A stretch of 64,000 nt of DNA from an uncultured Clostridia bacterium (GTDB taxonomy: Bacteria; Bacillota; Clostridia; Oscillospirales; Ruminococcaceae): assembly GCA_937906945.1 (NCBI GenBank), contig CALCUE010000006.1, forward strand, positions 9,015 to 73,014, written 5' to 3'. The notes below the pieces were generated by a model. That model did no database searches and had not been told where the DNA came from. It saw nothing but the letters and a program-made list of their open reading frames with translations. Of the stretch, positions 1-7,182 are shown in pieces; the first letter of the stretch is position 1; each line of letters opens with the position of its first letter. A program made the translations under genes and the position numbers.

Positions 1-74
1 TCAAAAGCAACGCGTGCCTTTCTAATCATGTCACGAGCTTCCTGTACAGAAAGCAGATCGCGGTCTTGCAGCAT
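1..74 (-). CDS. eutE: Acetaldehyde dehydrogenase EutE, N-terminal fragment (cut by window edge)
   Basis: Only the first 24 codons are present, reading MLQDRDLLSVQEARDM and onward from an ATG at 72-74, with a good AAAGGAG ribosome-binding site a few bases upstream. The opening resembles clostridial CoA-acylating aldehyde dehydrogenases, which begin with an acidic stretch followed by a helix rich in Q-E-A-R. In the pathway EutE converts acetaldehyde from EutBC to acetyl-CoA inside the microcompartment, and the N-terminal helix is normally the encapsulation tag. It is the last visible gene of the eut operon, 14 bases after the shell gene. The assignment rests on a short N-terminus plus context. 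Confidence 0.72.
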   Translation of the reverse strand, partial: MLQDRDLLSVQEARDMIRKARVAF

Positions 75-88
75 AGTTTGCGCTCCTT

Positions 89-694
89 TTATTCGTTATT
101 TTGTGCTTTCAGAATCGCTTCGATCAGCGGTTCTTTCTTAGCATCTCTGATTTCGATCTTTGTAAGACCTATGTTCTTGAATCCACGGGCCATTTTTCTG
201 AGGTCGGTCGTTTTGATCTCTCTCAGCTGTTCTTCGGTGTAGCCATTGGCTTTCGTCTGAACAGGTTCGGCCTTTACAGTTTCAACAACTTCAACAGGTG
301 CACTTTCCGGGACGGATTTCGGTTCTTCAGGCTTTTTGGCCGGTTCCGACTTCACAGGTGCCTTTGCCGCAAAATCGCGTTTGTGGATACCAGTTCCACG
401 ACGGCGACCGGCAGGCTTTTCGGTGGGAGAAGCAATAATCGTAGTGCTTTCCGCGGGCCTCGGGATGACATGGGAAGAAATGACCTTACCAACTTTTTCT
501 GCGGCAGTCTGGCCGGCAGCGATTGCTGCTTTGGTCGCACCGACATCGCCGGTGACGAAGAAAGTAACAAGTCCGCCCGTTACGTACTTAAATCCGCAGA
601 GCGTTACGTTTGCCGCTTTAACAGCAGCATCCAGACCTTCAATAGCGGCGATCAGACCATAAGTTTCCAGCATACCCAGTGCGCCAGTACTCAT
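89..694 (-). CDS. BMC-H shell protein with C-terminal Rho_N/SAP-like extension (EutK/EutM-type)
   Basis: 201 residues. Residues 1-85 are a hexameric bacterial-microcompartment domain (GALGMLETYGLIAAIEGLDA, then the KAANVTL and VTGDVGATKAAI motifs), so it should build shell facets. Residues about 90-150 form a Pro/Glu/Lys/Val-rich flexible linker. Residues about 152-198 (YTEEQLREIKTTDLRKMARG, then KKEPLIEAILKAQ) look like the helical Rho_N/SAP fold that binds nucleic acid or protein. Enterobacterial EutK also carries a C-terminal nucleic-acid-binding-like domain, but of winged-helix type, so this is an analogous, not identical, architecture. A GGAGGTG ribosome-binding site precedes the ATG at 692-694. 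It is the only single-BMC-domain hexamer protein of conventional type visible in the operon. Confidence 0.85.
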   Translation of the reverse strand: MSTGALGMLETYGLIAAIEGLDAAVKAANVTLCGFKYVTGGLVTFFVTGDVGATKAAIAAGQTAAEKVGKVISSHVIPRPAESTTIIASPTEKPAGRRRGTGIHKRDFAAKAPVKSEPAKKPEEPKSVPESAPVEVVETVKAEPVQTKANGYTEEQLREIKTTDLRKMARGFKNIGLTKIEIRDAKKEPLIEAILKAQNNE

Positions 695-761
695 AATCCG
701 TCACCTCCTGTTTATCTTAATTTGATAGTATAAGTGTACTTATTAAGATATAAGAAGGTAA

Positions 762-1415
762 TCAGTATTTGAGAGCGTTCTCTACACAGAATACTACAGC
801 GTCAGCAAATGCATCGCAGGCAGCTTTGCAAGCAGACTGAGTACCAGTGAGGTAACCACCACCGAAGTTGGTCTCGGACGGAGGCTCGAAGTAAGCGCAC
901 ATTCTTACGTCAGCGGCTTTAAGAGCGGCATCAAGGCCATACTGTGCTTCAACAGGCGGAGCGATGAGGTAAGCGATCGGGGTGCCTTCCGGGATACCAC
1001 CGCACTCAGAGAGGTAGGAACCAGTTCTGGAGATGGTGTATGCATAGTAAGCAACGGAGTCGTCATCGTTTGCAGAATAGAAGGTGGCATCAGCGTTCAG
1101 AAGATCGAAAGCAGCAGCAAGGCCAGCTTTGACTTCGGCAGGGTTCGGGCCAGAGAGCATGCCGATGAATTCACCAGCATATTTCTGCTGAGCGCAGCCA
1201 GCGCCGCCGTACATGGATTTAGCAAGAACGACTTTAACGTCAGCTTTCTTGGTAGCTTCGTCAACGCAGGTGTAACCGACATCATCGCAGTCAGTAGAGA
1301 AGAAACCAACAGATCTGTGGCCTTCGGGCATATTCCATTGTTTCTGGAGGTCAGGGCTTACGTTCGGGATAACCTTGATCATCAGTACAGTAGTTCTAAG
1401 TTCATCGTATTTCAC
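762..1415 (-). CDS. eutL: Ethanolamine microcompartment shell protein EutL
   Basis: 217 residues, the usual EutL length, with two tandem BMC folds (about 1-105 and 106-217) forming a pseudohexameric trimer with a gated pore. Recognisable stretches are IPNVSPDLQKQWNMPEGHRS near the N-terminus, AKSMYGGAGCAQQKYAGEF in the middle and FGGGYLTGTQSACKAACDAF near the C-terminus. The start is GTG (1413-1415) placed by the AAAGGAGG sequence upstream. It lies between eutC and the BMC-H gene in the conserved eutBCL order. EutL is known to bind ethanolamine at its pore in other species; that is family knowledge, not visible here. Confidence 0.96.
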   Translation of the reverse strand: MKYDELRTTVLMIKVIPNVSPDLQKQWNMPEGHRSVGFFSTDCDDVGYTCVDEATKKADVKVVLAKSMYGGAGCAQQKYAGEFIGMLSGPNPAEVKAGLAAAFDLLNADATFYSANDDDSVAYYAYTISRTGSYLSECGGIPEGTPIAYLIAPPVEAQYGLDAALKAADVRMCAYFEPPSETNFGGGYLTGTQSACKAACDAFADAVVFCVENALKY

Positions 1416-1508
1416 GACAAGTACCTCCTTTAATATTTAAGGTAGATAAAATTTGCTTTAATAAGCATTTTTCAAGCAATGTTATATATTGTATAGGGAT
1501 AACAACGA

Positions 1509-2384
1509 TTAGAGCTTGAGGTCGGTACCGGAAGCTTTGTTCTTGAGCATGACATCAACGATATCAGCGATATGAGCACCAGCTTCAGCAGCAGGAGTAC
1601 CGGCGTTATGGATGTTGGAAACAACAGTACGTCTAGCTTCAGACATACCGATGGTTCCTTTGTAAGTAAGGTATGCAGACATGGATTTTGCGGTAGCAAG
1701 ACCAGGTCTCTCACCTACGAGGCAGACGCAAACGTCGCATCCGGTAACTTCGGAAATCTCGTCCTGGGTAGCAACACGGCCATATCTTACGAAGAAAGGC
1801 TCGCCAGCGTCGATACCATGGGCTTTCAGACCGTTCATGATAGCCGGGATAACGATGTCGTAGTTAGCTTCGATAGCAGTACCAGAAAGACCGTCGGTTG
1901 CATAGACAACAACAGTCGGAGCTTTCTTGTAGAAGCCTTTGAGTTTCGCAACGGAATCCTCGTCAAGTCTTCTGCCAAGGTCAGGTCTGGTAAGATAAGT
2001 ATCTTTGCTGTCGCAGCGGGATTTGAGTTCCATGATTCCTCTTTCTTCAAGGAATTCAGCCGGGAACTCGTTGAAAACTGCGTCCTGAGCAGCAGCATGG
2101 TCCGCACGGAAGCGGAGCATGGTGTTGGTCATTTCACGAGCGCCGCAGTGCCATACGCCAAGACGTGCAGGAGTGACTTTTTTAAGTCTTCTGTACTCAG
2201 CTTCGTCTTTTGCGTTCGGAACCTGGTACCACTCGTTAAGTTCGTAAGCGGTAAGATCCTCAAGATCATCATCAGCAACGTTTTCGCAGCAGCAAGCTTT
2301 GGTAGCTTTAGCAGCGGGAGCGTCTTTCATCATTTCACCGACGACCTGAGCGATAATCTCTTTAAGTTTGTCATCAGATACCAT
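1509..2384 (-). CDS. eutC: Ethanolamine ammonia-lyase, small subunit EutC
   Basis: 291 residues. With EutB it forms the adenosylcobalamin-dependent lyase that converts ethanolamine to acetaldehyde and ammonia. The C-terminal two thirds carries the family landmarks: TPARLGVWHCGAREMTNTML, RFRADHAAAQDAVF, LTRPDLGRRL, then CDVCVCLVGERPGLATAKSM and AYLTYKG. The N-terminal region (about 1-75) includes a variable Ala/Cys-rich segment that in relatives contributes to encapsulation. The ATG has a GGGAGG site 8-9 bases upstream. It lies 47 bases after eutB and 93 bases before eutL. Confidence 0.97.
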   Translation of the reverse strand: MVSDDKLKEIIAQVVGEMMKDAPAAKATKACCCENVADDDLEDLTAYELNEWYQVPNAKDEAEYRRLKKVTPARLGVWHCGAREMTNTMLRFRADHAAAQDAVFNEFPAEFLEERGIMELKSRCDSKDTYLTRPDLGRRLDEDSVAKLKGFYKKAPTVVVYATDGLSGTAIEANYDIVIPAIMNGLKAHGIDAGEPFFVRYGRVATQDEISEVTGCDVCVCLVGERPGLATAKSMSAYLTYKGTIGMSEARRTVVSNIHNAGTPAAEAGAHIADIVDVMLKNKASGTDLKL

Positions 2385-2431
2385 TGTTTATATATCCTCC
2401 CGTCAAATTGTAATTTAACTTACTCTTTTAA

Positions 2432-3799
2432 TTAGAAGAGTACGGAAGCGTCACCGGCGTTCGGGCCAAGGGTGAGGCCGTCTTCCTCAAGGAAGCCCAT
2501 CTTCTGAGCCCATTTTTCGAACTCAGCAAGCGGTTTTTTGCCAAGAGCCTGGCGGGTTGCATGGTTGTCATGGTAACCAGTGGACTGATACATCAGCATG
2601 CAGTCATCGGCGCAAGGTACGCCCATGAAGAAGTTGCAGCCTTCAGCGGCAAGGAGGATCTGGAGGTTCTCGTTGTCGTTCTGGTCCATCTTCATATGGT
2701 TGGTGTAGCAAGCATCGCAGCCCATGGAGATATCGGACAGTTTGCCCATGAACATATCTTCCATACCGGCACGAGTGACCTGTTTCTGGTCATAGAGGTA
2801 TTCCGGTCCGATGAAGCCGACGACGGAGTCGACAAGGAACGGATGCCATCTGCGTCCGAAACCATAGCAGCGAGCTTCAAGAGTAAGTTGGTCGGTATCG
2901 AAAGCAGCGTCGGAAGAAAGCTCGGAGCCTTCACCGGTCTCAAAGTACATAACGTCTTTGCCGGAGGCAACGCCGTAATGATGCATGAGGTCTTCAGCTT
3001 CGTCGAGCATGTCGATGGTAACACCGAATGCTTCGTTTGCTTTCTGAGTACCAGCGATGGACTGGAAGCAAAGAGCTTCACGAGCACCGTTCTTGATGCA
3101 TTCCATAGCAGTGGTAACATGGCAGAGGCAGCAGGACTGAGTCGGGATTTCCCATCTCTCTACGAATTCCTGATAGCTGTTCATGGTTCTTTCAACAGCG
3201 CCGATGGAGTCATCAACAGGGTTCATGCCGAAGAGGGCGTCGCCGGTGCAGTAGGAGAAACCTTCGCAGTAGGAAACTTTCATACCATCGACGTCATCGG
3301 TGGTGTGGTTAGGCTGAAGACGGAAAGAAAGTCTGTCAGGAGCGCCGCAAGTGGTGTTGCAGGTTCTGAAGATGGGCATCTTTCTGGCAGCAAGCATGAG
3401 GTCCAGAGAGGACATCAGTTTGGTAACAGCAGCGACGCACTCAGAGTTCAGAGCAGCAGCGACATGAGCGATCTGCTCGCCAGTGGTGTGGTCATCAAGG
3501 ATGAACTCACGGAGCTGAGCAAGAGTCCAACCGCCGACTTCTTTCAGGATGGTCTGGTTGACGGAATCCTGGATAAGACGGGTAACATCATCCTCTTCAT
3601 AAGGAACGCAGGGGTTCTCATAAAGATCTTTGATGGTGAGGTCGGAGAGGCACTTTTTAGCAGCGATTCTCTCCTGCATGTTCTCGGCAGCAACACCAGC
3701 AAGCTGGTCACCGGATTTGAGTTCGGATGCTTTGTTAGAAACATCTTTGACATCTTTGAACTCATAAACTTTTCCAAATAATTTTGCTTTAAGAATCAA
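2432..3799 (-). CDS. eutB: Ethanolamine ammonia-lyase, large (catalytic) subunit EutB
   Basis: 455 residues, matching the 453 of E. coli EutB, and alignable almost without gaps. Residues reported to contact substrate or cofactor in the E. coli enzyme fall at the same numbers: Arg160, Gln162, Asn193, Phe245, Glu287 (in YFETGEGSE) and Asp362. It forms the TIM-barrel core of the (EutB-EutC)6 complex. The start is a TTG at 3797-3799 with AAGGAG about ten bases upstream; no ATG lies nearby. A 113-base leader separates it from eutA, unusually long for this operon and rich in A/T palindromes. Confidence 0.98.
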   Translation of the reverse strand: MILKAKLFGKVYEFKDVKDVSNKASELKSGDQLAGVAAENMQERIAAKKCLSDLTIKDLYENPCVPYEEDDVTRLIQDSVNQTILKEVGGWTLAQLREFILDDHTTGEQIAHVAAALNSECVAAVTKLMSSLDLMLAARKMPIFRTCNTTCGAPDRLSFRLQPNHTTDDVDGMKVSYCEGFSYCTGDALFGMNPVDDSIGAVERTMNSYQEFVERWEIPTQSCCLCHVTTAMECIKNGAREALCFQSIAGTQKANEAFGVTIDMLDEAEDLMHHYGVASGKDVMYFETGEGSELSSDAAFDTDQLTLEARCYGFGRRWHPFLVDSVVGFIGPEYLYDQKQVTRAGMEDMFMGKLSDISMGCDACYTNHMKMDQNDNENLQILLAAEGCNFFMGVPCADDCMLMYQSTGYHDNHATRQALGKKPLAEFEKWAQKMGFLEEDGLTLGPNAGDASVLF

Positions 3800-3912
3800 A
3801 AATTCTCACTCCTTTGTAAAATTTGGATGCCTAGGGATGGTGGATACAGTTCTTGCGGGATTTCCCCCTTTCCCAAACCTTATTTATATAAATAAATCTT
3901 TATTTATATACA
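3800..3912 (-). promoter_or_regulatory. Structured AT-rich eutA-eutB leader
   Basis: This is the longest gap inside the eut operon. It contains the perfect 16-bp palindrome TTATTTATATAAATAA (3880-3895), a second copy of the TTTATTTATATA motif just beside it, then on the mRNA a G-run followed by a possible hairpin closed by TTTGG and CCAAA, and the eutB ribosome-binding site. It could hold an internal promoter, a processing site or an attenuator. I did not find the paired antiterminator hairpins described for EutV targets. Function is undetermined. Confidence 0.3.
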
Positions 3913-5355
3913 TTAATTAAACACGAGCGTCTTCACGACGACCGGAAGAACTCTTCCGTGCATCAGCGGCTCGCCGATATCGACGTAGTCACCCTGGTTG
4001 ACCAGGACGGAGTCGATGCAGATGAGGTCTTTGCTGCGGTTGAGCTTGACCATGATGTTCTGTCCAAGGCACTTACCCATATCCTCTTCAAGGATAACGA
4101 TCAGCGGATGACCGGATTTGATGATCGGCTGCATACCGGCGATGATCAGGTCGGCATACCGCTCAACTTCCGCGAACAGCGGGCAGTTGGCTCCTTTGAG
4201 TCCCAAAGCGACAAGCTCCTGACCCTCATCGGGATCCTCATACCACTCGAGCATCGGAGCCAGTTTTCTGGCAAACTCGTCGGGGCTGAGTTTTTCGTCT
4301 TCCTCGGCCAGTTTGATGACCGGGATGGTCTTGATCGGAAGCTTGGTGCTTTCGGAGAACGCGATGGTGGAACCGGAAATATCCATGGTCTGCGTACCGG
4401 CGCCGATAACGGTGGCACGGATGGTCTCGACCGGCTCAAGGACGCGATCCATATACGGAGCGAAGACTTCGTTGATGGCTCTGGCAAGGACAACACCGAT
4501 ATCGTTGTACGGGAAGTTGCCTTCTTTTTCATCCAACGGATGATAGATGAGGTTGCCGACGCCGCCGGAGAACGTGAAGTAAGCGATATCCTCGATGTTG
4601 CTCAGCGGATGGTCGGTGGTCATAATGGCAAGGTCGTCACGGTCGAACTCTTTGATGCCGAGGGTGGTGGCAAGGACCTGAGCCATCAGGACGCAAGCTT
4701 TATAAATTTCTTTATATTCAAGCTTGTTTCCTACTTTAATATCAATATTGTGCTTCGCACAGAGTTTTCCAAGATGGTCGGAAACGTAAAGGACTTTGCC
4801 CGCGTTATCCAGTTTGATCAAACGGCCGCCGATATCGAAGCATCCGGTGTCGATCGGACGGTTCTCTTTGAACACGGCGATGTTGGAGGTGCCGCCGCCG
4901 ATATCAATGTTGGCCATGACCTTATGTTTTTTAAGGGACTGAGAAGAAGTACCGGCTCCCCGTCCGGCGATAACGCCTTCCAGGTCGTTACCGGCGGTGG
5001 CGACAACGAAGTCACCGGCCAGACCGGACATGACGTTCAGAACGCCGCGGGCATTTTCTTTTCTCGCCGTCTCACCGGTGATGATAACGGCACCGGTGTC
5101 GATATCTTCCGGTTTCAAGCCAGCCGCCGCATACTCATCAACGACGATCTTGTGGACCGCTTCCTCGTTGATGGTTCTCTCGTCGTTCAGAGGCGTGATG
5201 TAGATCTTGCTCTCATAAACGACCTCTTTGTTGGTGATCTCGATACGCGGGACCATGTATTCACCGGAAGTGTTCTCAATGGTGAATCGGCTGAAAATTA
5301 CCTGAGTTGTGGAGGTACCGATATCAATACCTACACTGAGTATCTTCTCTTTCAT
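3913..5355 (-). CDS. eutA: Ethanolamine ammonia-lyase reactivase EutA
   Basis: 480 residues with an Hsp70/actin-like ATPase fold. The phosphate-1 motif GIDIGTSTTQVIF is at residues 9-21 and a second nucleotide motif MANIDIGGGTSNIAVF at about 148-163; FSGGVGNLIYHPL and VIGAGTQTMDISGS follow in the C-terminal half. EutA exchanges damaged, adenine-lacking cobalamin on EutBC for fresh adenosylcobalamin using ATP. The ATG at 5355 has GGGAG and AAGGA sequences upstream. In Enterococcus and Listeria eutVW lie between eutP and eutA; here only 59 bases separate the two genes. Confidence 0.96.
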   Translation of the reverse strand: MKEKILSVGIDIGTSTTQVIFSRFTIENTSGEYMVPRIEITNKEVVYESKIYITPLNDERTINEEAVHKIVVDEYAAAGLKPEDIDTGAVIITGETARKENARGVLNVMSGLAGDFVVATAGNDLEGVIAGRGAGTSSQSLKKHKVMANIDIGGGTSNIAVFKENRPIDTGCFDIGGRLIKLDNAGKVLYVSDHLGKLCAKHNIDIKVGNKLEYKEIYKACVLMAQVLATTLGIKEFDRDDLAIMTTDHPLSNIEDIAYFTFSGGVGNLIYHPLDEKEGNFPYNDIGVVLARAINEVFAPYMDRVLEPVETIRATVIGAGTQTMDISGSTIAFSESTKLPIKTIPVIKLAEEDEKLSPDEFARKLAPMLEWYEDPDEGQELVALGLKGANCPLFAEVERYADLIIAGMQPIIKSGHPLIVILEEDMGKCLGQNIMVKLNRSKDLICIDSVLVNQGDYVDIGEPLMHGRVLPVVVKTLVFN

Positions 5356-5414
5356 TCCTTACCAATCTCCCTTGTTTCTTTTCGTAATATAAAAATGCAC
5401 TCGCAAAACTAAAC

Positions 5415-5882
5415 TTAATAATCGGAAAGGTCCATCGTCTTGATGTAACGAACCAGTTCCTCAATGCCCTCGCCAGTATAAGCGCTGGTCAGAAAAATCG
5501 GATGGGCACCGGCCAGCTCCAAAAAGTTCCGGGCGACCTCGATTTCCTCCTCGGTCTTGCCGTCGATCTTGGTGACGACACCGATGACCGGTTTGGCGAA
5601 GGTCATGTTGAACGCTGACGGAAGCCGTCCCATGGTATTGGCCGCGTCGTGGACCAAAACAACAATATCCGCGTCACAGGCCGTGATGATGCAGGCGCGC
5701 CAGAGAGCCGACTGGTCAATGTACTCGCCGGGCGTATCAATGGCGTCTTCATAAGTAATGACTTCCTGCGTCTTTTTGTATTCGATTTCTTCGTGGTGGA
5801 TCGCTTGCAGAAGAGTAGTCTTCCCGGCTCGGGAACGACCCATCAGAATGATCCGACGGGGTTTCTTGGCTTCTTCCGCCAT
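5415..5882 (-). CDS. eutP: EutP, Ras-like GTPase/acetate-kinase-type protein of the eut operon
   Basis: 155 residues, small P-loop protein. Walker A is GRSRAGKTTL (residues 15-24), the G3-like element is DTPGEYI (about 49-55) and the G4 element is TKID. Family members (EutP/PduV) associate with microcompartments, and acetate kinase activity has been reported for EutP of other species. The ATG follows the eutS stop codon by two bases, so the two are translationally coupled. Its place right after eutS is the conserved order. Confidence 0.93.
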   Translation of the reverse strand: MAEEAKKPRRIILMGRSRAGKTTLLQAIHHEEIEYKKTQEVITYEDAIDTPGEYIDQSALWRACIITACDADIVVLVHDAANTMGRLPSAFNMTFAKPVIGVVTKIDGKTEEEIEVARNFLELAGAHPIFLTSAYTGEGIEELVRYIKTMDLSDY

Positions 5883-5884
5883 CC

Positions 5885-6244
5885 TTAAGACCTCGTGATA
5901 TTGACGGTCGTGTAATGCATGTCCTCAAAACGGGCAATCACAGCGTTGAGCGCCGAATCGACCGCGCCGATCTCTCCGACAAAGACGACCGCGCCGGAGA
6001 ACCGGTCCACAAAGCCCAATTTGATTCTCGCTGCCTTGGTGCAGATATCCGCCGCGATAATGGCGCTCTCCGAAGGCGTGATCGTGATGATACCAATCGC
6101 CTCGGTAAACTCGTCCGTCAGACCGAGCTTTTTATAAATCATCCGGTCCGGCCGAGAAATGCGGTGTGCCAGCGTCACCTGTTTTCCGGGAACATATTCC
6201 TGTATCGAACGGGGTGGCAATGACATTTCGTCAATGGATGCCAT
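5885..6244 (-). CDS. eutS: Ethanolamine microcompartment shell protein EutS
   Basis: 119 residues. It carries one BMC domain of the circularly permuted EutS/PduU type: the stretch preceding the core (QEYVPGKQVTLAHRISRP) forms the beta-barrel strands, then KKLGLTDEFTEAIGIITITP and SGAVVFVGEIGAVDSALNAV. The reading frame stays open for 85 more codons upstream, but the ATG at 6242-6244 is preceded by AAGGAGG and matches the family start, so the extension is not coding. It is the first gene of the operon, about 60 bases after the predicted transcription start. Confidence 0.95.
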   Translation of the reverse strand: MASIDEMSLPPRSIQEYVPGKQVTLAHRISRPDRMIYKKLGLTDEFTEAIGIITITPSESAIIAADICTKAARIKLGFVDRFSGAVVFVGEIGAVDSALNAVIARFEDMHYTTVNITRS

Positions 6245-6311
6245 ATCTTTTCCTCCTTCCGACCGAACTCTGAACGCACTTATAGACAGACTTCGGCCAT
6301 TAGACATATAT

Positions 6312-6340
6312 ATTATAAACACCTTCCCCCCTTTTGTAAA
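6312..6340 (-). promoter_or_regulatory. Promoter of the eut operon
   Basis: On the minus strand TTTACA (6335-6340) and TATAAT (6312-6317) are separated by exactly 17 bases, a near-consensus SigA promoter. Initiation near 6305 would give a leader of only about 60 bases before eutS, too short for a tandem-hairpin antiterminator or a cobalamin riboswitch. Confidence 0.75.
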
Positions 6341-6429
6341 GCCTTTATTAAGAAAAATAATCAAAATAATTGAAATATTTTTTCGTTTTTTGTCTTGACA
6401 TTTTCGTATGCTAAAGCGTAAAAGCGGCC

Positions 6430-6499
6430 TTTGAGCACGTTTTTTCGCCCTTTTGAGCACAGTTTTAAATTGTAAATTTTTTGTGAATTTTTTGAGCAT
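6430..6499 (-). repeat. Three TTTGAGCAC-type repeats upstream of the eut promoter
   Basis: TTTGAGCAC occurs at 6430-6438 and 6452-6460 and TTTGAGCAT at 6491-6499, all in the same orientation. On the operon's own strand they read GTGCTCAAA or ATGCTCAAA. The first two are 22 bp apart, two helical turns. They lie roughly 90-160 bp upstream of the -35 box, the usual place for an activator. The rest of this 327-base gap holds only the promoter, an A/T-rich spacer and the terminator of the upstream gene. Confidence 0.5.
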
Positions 6500-6521
6500 T
6501 TATATACTTCTGCGTATAAAA

Positions 6522-6550
6522 ATAAAAAGGAGCGTTTTTCGCTCCTTTTC
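6522..6550 (-). terminator. Intrinsic terminator after the 182-residue gene
   Basis: AAAAGGAGCG (6525-6534) pairs with CGCTCCTTTT (6540-6549); on the minus strand the stem is followed by a T-rich run. It insulates the eut promoter region from the gene upstream. Confidence 0.8.
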
Positions 6551-6571
6551 CTTTTCCCTGTTTTGCTATGC

Positions 6572-7120
6572 TCAAAACGCGAATTCCACGTTTTTGATGT
6601 GCTCAGTACAATATTCGAAGTATTTTTGGTACAGTTCGTTGCCTTCCGCTGTCGCCGTTTCGCTGTCCGGACGGCGGATCACATCCGCATAGACCTTTCC
6701 GATCCCCACATACTGTCCGGCTCCGTTTCGCCGGCAAAGAAGATACATGGAAAACGCGCCGGACCGGGAGATCGACTCATAAAGTCCGATGTTCCGACGG
6801 CGGATCTCGTCAAAAAACTCGTTCTGGGCAGAACGGGCGATAATGTGGTTCGGCATAAACGTATCCAGAACCCGGTCCGCGGTAAACGCGAAAAGAATGC
6901 TCCGGTTGCGGGCCTCAAAATCGGACGCGACGTTTTTTTCATAAGCGAAGCCGCCCGTATCCAGAAGAGCTGACGCCAGGCGTTTACCGATATCGTGCGC
7001 TTTTTCCAGATTTCCGTTGTCATGTTCGTGACTGTAAAGCCGAGCTTCCGCGTCGCTTTCGTCCATAGCCGGAGCCGTTTTCCCCACGATCTTCATGTCG
7101 CTGTCATCCACGCCGTACAT
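6572..7120 (-). CDS. Conserved hypothetical protein of 182 residues upstream of eut
   Basis: I do not recognise the family. The protein is soluble, acidic at the N-terminus (DDSDMK, DESDAEARLY) and mixed alpha/beta, with no signal peptide, membrane segment or obvious catalytic motif. A strong GGGAGGTG site precedes the ATG at 7120. It is a single-gene unit: a terminator follows at 6522-6550 and another separates it from the PHP gene at 7141-7178. It shares strand and direction with the eut operon, but the terminator and a separate eut promoter argue against co-transcription. Confidence 0.7.
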   Translation of the reverse strand: MYGVDDSDMKIVGKTAPAMDESDAEARLYSHEHDNGNLEKAHDIGKRLASALLDTGGFAYEKNVASDFEARNRSILFAFTADRVLDTFMPNHIIARSAQNEFFDEIRRRNIGLYESISRSGAFSMYLLCRRNGAGQYVGIGKVYADVIRRPDSETATAEGNELYQKYFEYCTEHIKNVEFAF

Positions 7121-7140
7121 TCTTTCACCTCCCAGGTATA

Positions 7141-7178
7141 AAAAAGCGGGGCAATGCCTTAGAAAAAGCCTGCCCCAT
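7141..7178 (-). terminator. Intrinsic terminator after the PHP gene
   Basis: On the minus strand a GGGGCAGGC arm pairs with a GC(A)TTGCCCC arm across a T-rich loop and is followed by GCTTTTTT. Confidence 0.65.
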
Positions 7179-7182
7179 CTTC

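Noticed and set aside
6245..6311. EutV antiterminator hairpins or a cobalamin riboswitch in the eutS leader
   Set aside because: The leader is only about 60 bases after the predicted transcription start and shows no paired hairpins with a terminator.
6245..6499. N-terminal extension of the eutS frame by 85 codons
   Set aside because: The extension spans the eut promoter and lacks a ribosome-binding site, while the internal ATG has a good one and matches the family start.
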